A stretch of 6,805 nt of DNA, taken from Bacillota bacterium (GTDB taxonomy: Bacteria; Bacillota; Limnochordia; Darwinibacteriales; Darwinibacteriaceae). The stretch covers positions 1-6,805 of the forward strand of contig JAAZLY010000108.1 in assembly GCA_012799115.1 (NCBI GenBank), in the 5' to 3' direction. The first letter of the stretch is position 1; each line of letters begins with the position of its first letter. Below are positions 6,184 to 6,805 of the stretch, one piece after another. Made by a program: the position numbers and the translations under genes. The notes below the pieces were generated by a model. It searched no databases. It was not told where the DNA came from and saw nothing but the letters and a program-made list of their open reading frames with translations.

Positions 6184-6805
6184 TTACGAGCTGAAGAAAC
6201 AAGAGACGCTATGTCCCTGTTCCACTTCCCTCAGTTCTGGGGCCTCTTTGCTACAGCGATCTGCGGCGATCGGACAGCGAGTATGGAAAGAGCAACCAGA
6301 AGGCGGGTTCACTGGACTAGGCATGTCCCCTTCTAGCCGAATCCGCTCACCTTTTTCGCCGCTAATCTTCGGAACGGAGGAGAATAAGGCCCGGGTGTAT
6401 GGATGTCGAGGCCTGGCAAAGACACTATCCCGATCCCCCATCTCGACGATTTTGCCAAGGTACATAACGGCAATGCGTTCAGAGACATAGTGCACCACCG
6501 ACAAGTCGTGGGAAATAAACAATAGCGACAGCTTGTAGCGCTTTTTGACACGCTGAAGCAGATTCAAGATCTGCGACTGGATAGAAACATCTAAAGCAGA
6601 AACGGGTTCGTCACATATAATCAGACGTGGTTCAACTGATAGAGCCCTGGCAATGCCAATTCGCTGGCGTTGACCGCCGGAGAACTCATGAGGATAGCGA
6701 TTCAGATACGAGCGCTCCAAGCCGCATTCATCCATCAGCTCTAGTACTCTGAGAAGAATCTCTTTTTCCGACTTCAAGACCTTCTGAGCACGAATGGGCT
6801 CCGCA
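6184..6805 (-). CDS. Oligopeptide/dipeptide ABC transporter ATPase, OppF/DppF type (N-terminus outside window)
   Basis: C-terminal part of a membrane-associated ATPase that powers peptide uptake together with two permeases and a binding protein. The frame runs open to the window edge (AEPIRAQKVL precedes the first in-frame TTG), so the gene begins beyond position 6805; Walker A is not visible. Visible in order: the ABC signature FSGGQRQRIGIARAL, Walker B LIICDEP, D-loop SALD, H-loop ISHDLSVV, then VMYLGKIVE and the HPYTRAL element of the oligo_HPY C-terminal domain. DEPVSALDVS and ISHDLSVV, rather than DEPTTALDVT and ITHDLGVV, point to the F-type rather than D-type subunit. The tail carries four cysteines (C-X5-C-X6-C-X17-C) characteristic of this domain and possibly an Fe-S site. 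It ends 46 bp before the serine hydrolase gene with no terminator between, so both are probably cotranscribed. Other transporter genes would be expected just outside the window. Confidence 0.95.
   Translation of the reverse strand, partial: AEPIRAQKVLKSEKEILLRVLELMDECGLERSYLNRYPHEFSGGQRQRIGIARALSVEPRLIICDEPVSALDVSIQSQILNLLQRVKKRYKLSLLFISHDLSVVHYVSERIAVMYLGKIVEMGDRDSVFARPRHPYTRALFSSVPKISGEKGERIRLEGDMPSPVNPPSGCSFHTRCPIAADRCSKEAPELREVEQGHSVSCFFSS

Noticed and set aside
6184..6777. Complete 197-residue protein starting at TTG 6777
   Set aside because: The open frame continues to the window edge with residues that fit the OppF/DppF family, and an ATPase without Walker A would be incomplete. It is a partial gene cut by the window.

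Overview
The window looks like chromosomal DNA of an anaerobic, spore-former-type Firmicute (Peptococcaceae/Clostridia-like). This is an inference from several signs: a class I (strict-anaerobe type) hybrid-cluster protein, strong AGGAGG-type ribosome binding sites, frequent TTG/GTG starts, compact rho-independent terminators and moderate base composition. No mobile element, CRISPR array, tRNA or rRNA was seen.

Left part, + strand. The window opens in the last 46 codons of an unidentified gene, closed by a terminator (144-178). A consensus-like sigma-A promoter (TTGACA, 17 bp, TAATAT at 195-223) then drives a monocistronic hcp gene. The best start is TTG 264, which gives a 544-residue protein with all four proximal-cluster cysteines and all seven hybrid-cluster ligands. 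hcp ends at its own 12-bp terminator. After a 280-bp gap comes a TetR/AcrR-type regulator (GTG 2179-2817), whose ribosome binding site lies inside a small inverted repeat.

Right part, - strand, convergent with the regulator. Four closely spaced genes (gaps of 23-46 bp, each downstream gene with its own Shine-Dalgarno) read leftward as one apparent operon: an OppF/DppF-type peptide ABC transporter ATPase (N-terminus beyond the window), a signal-less S12 serine hydrolase (beta-lactamase/D-aminopeptidase fold), an M55 zinc D-aminopeptidase (dppA), and a PLP-dependent serine/threonine dehydratase-like enzyme without an ACT domain. The operon ends at a hairpin with a duplicated arm between the two convergent units.

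Read together, the right-hand operon suggests a pathway: import a short peptide, hydrolyse it inside the cell with two peptidases that favour D-residues, then deaminate or racemise a released hydroxy amino acid. Peptidoglycan-derived or other D-amino-acid peptides are the obvious candidate substrates. The individual families are known; the combination with the dehydratase-like enzyme is the part most worth testing. Hcp (NO/hydroxylamine/nitrosative stress) appears to be a separate transcription unit.
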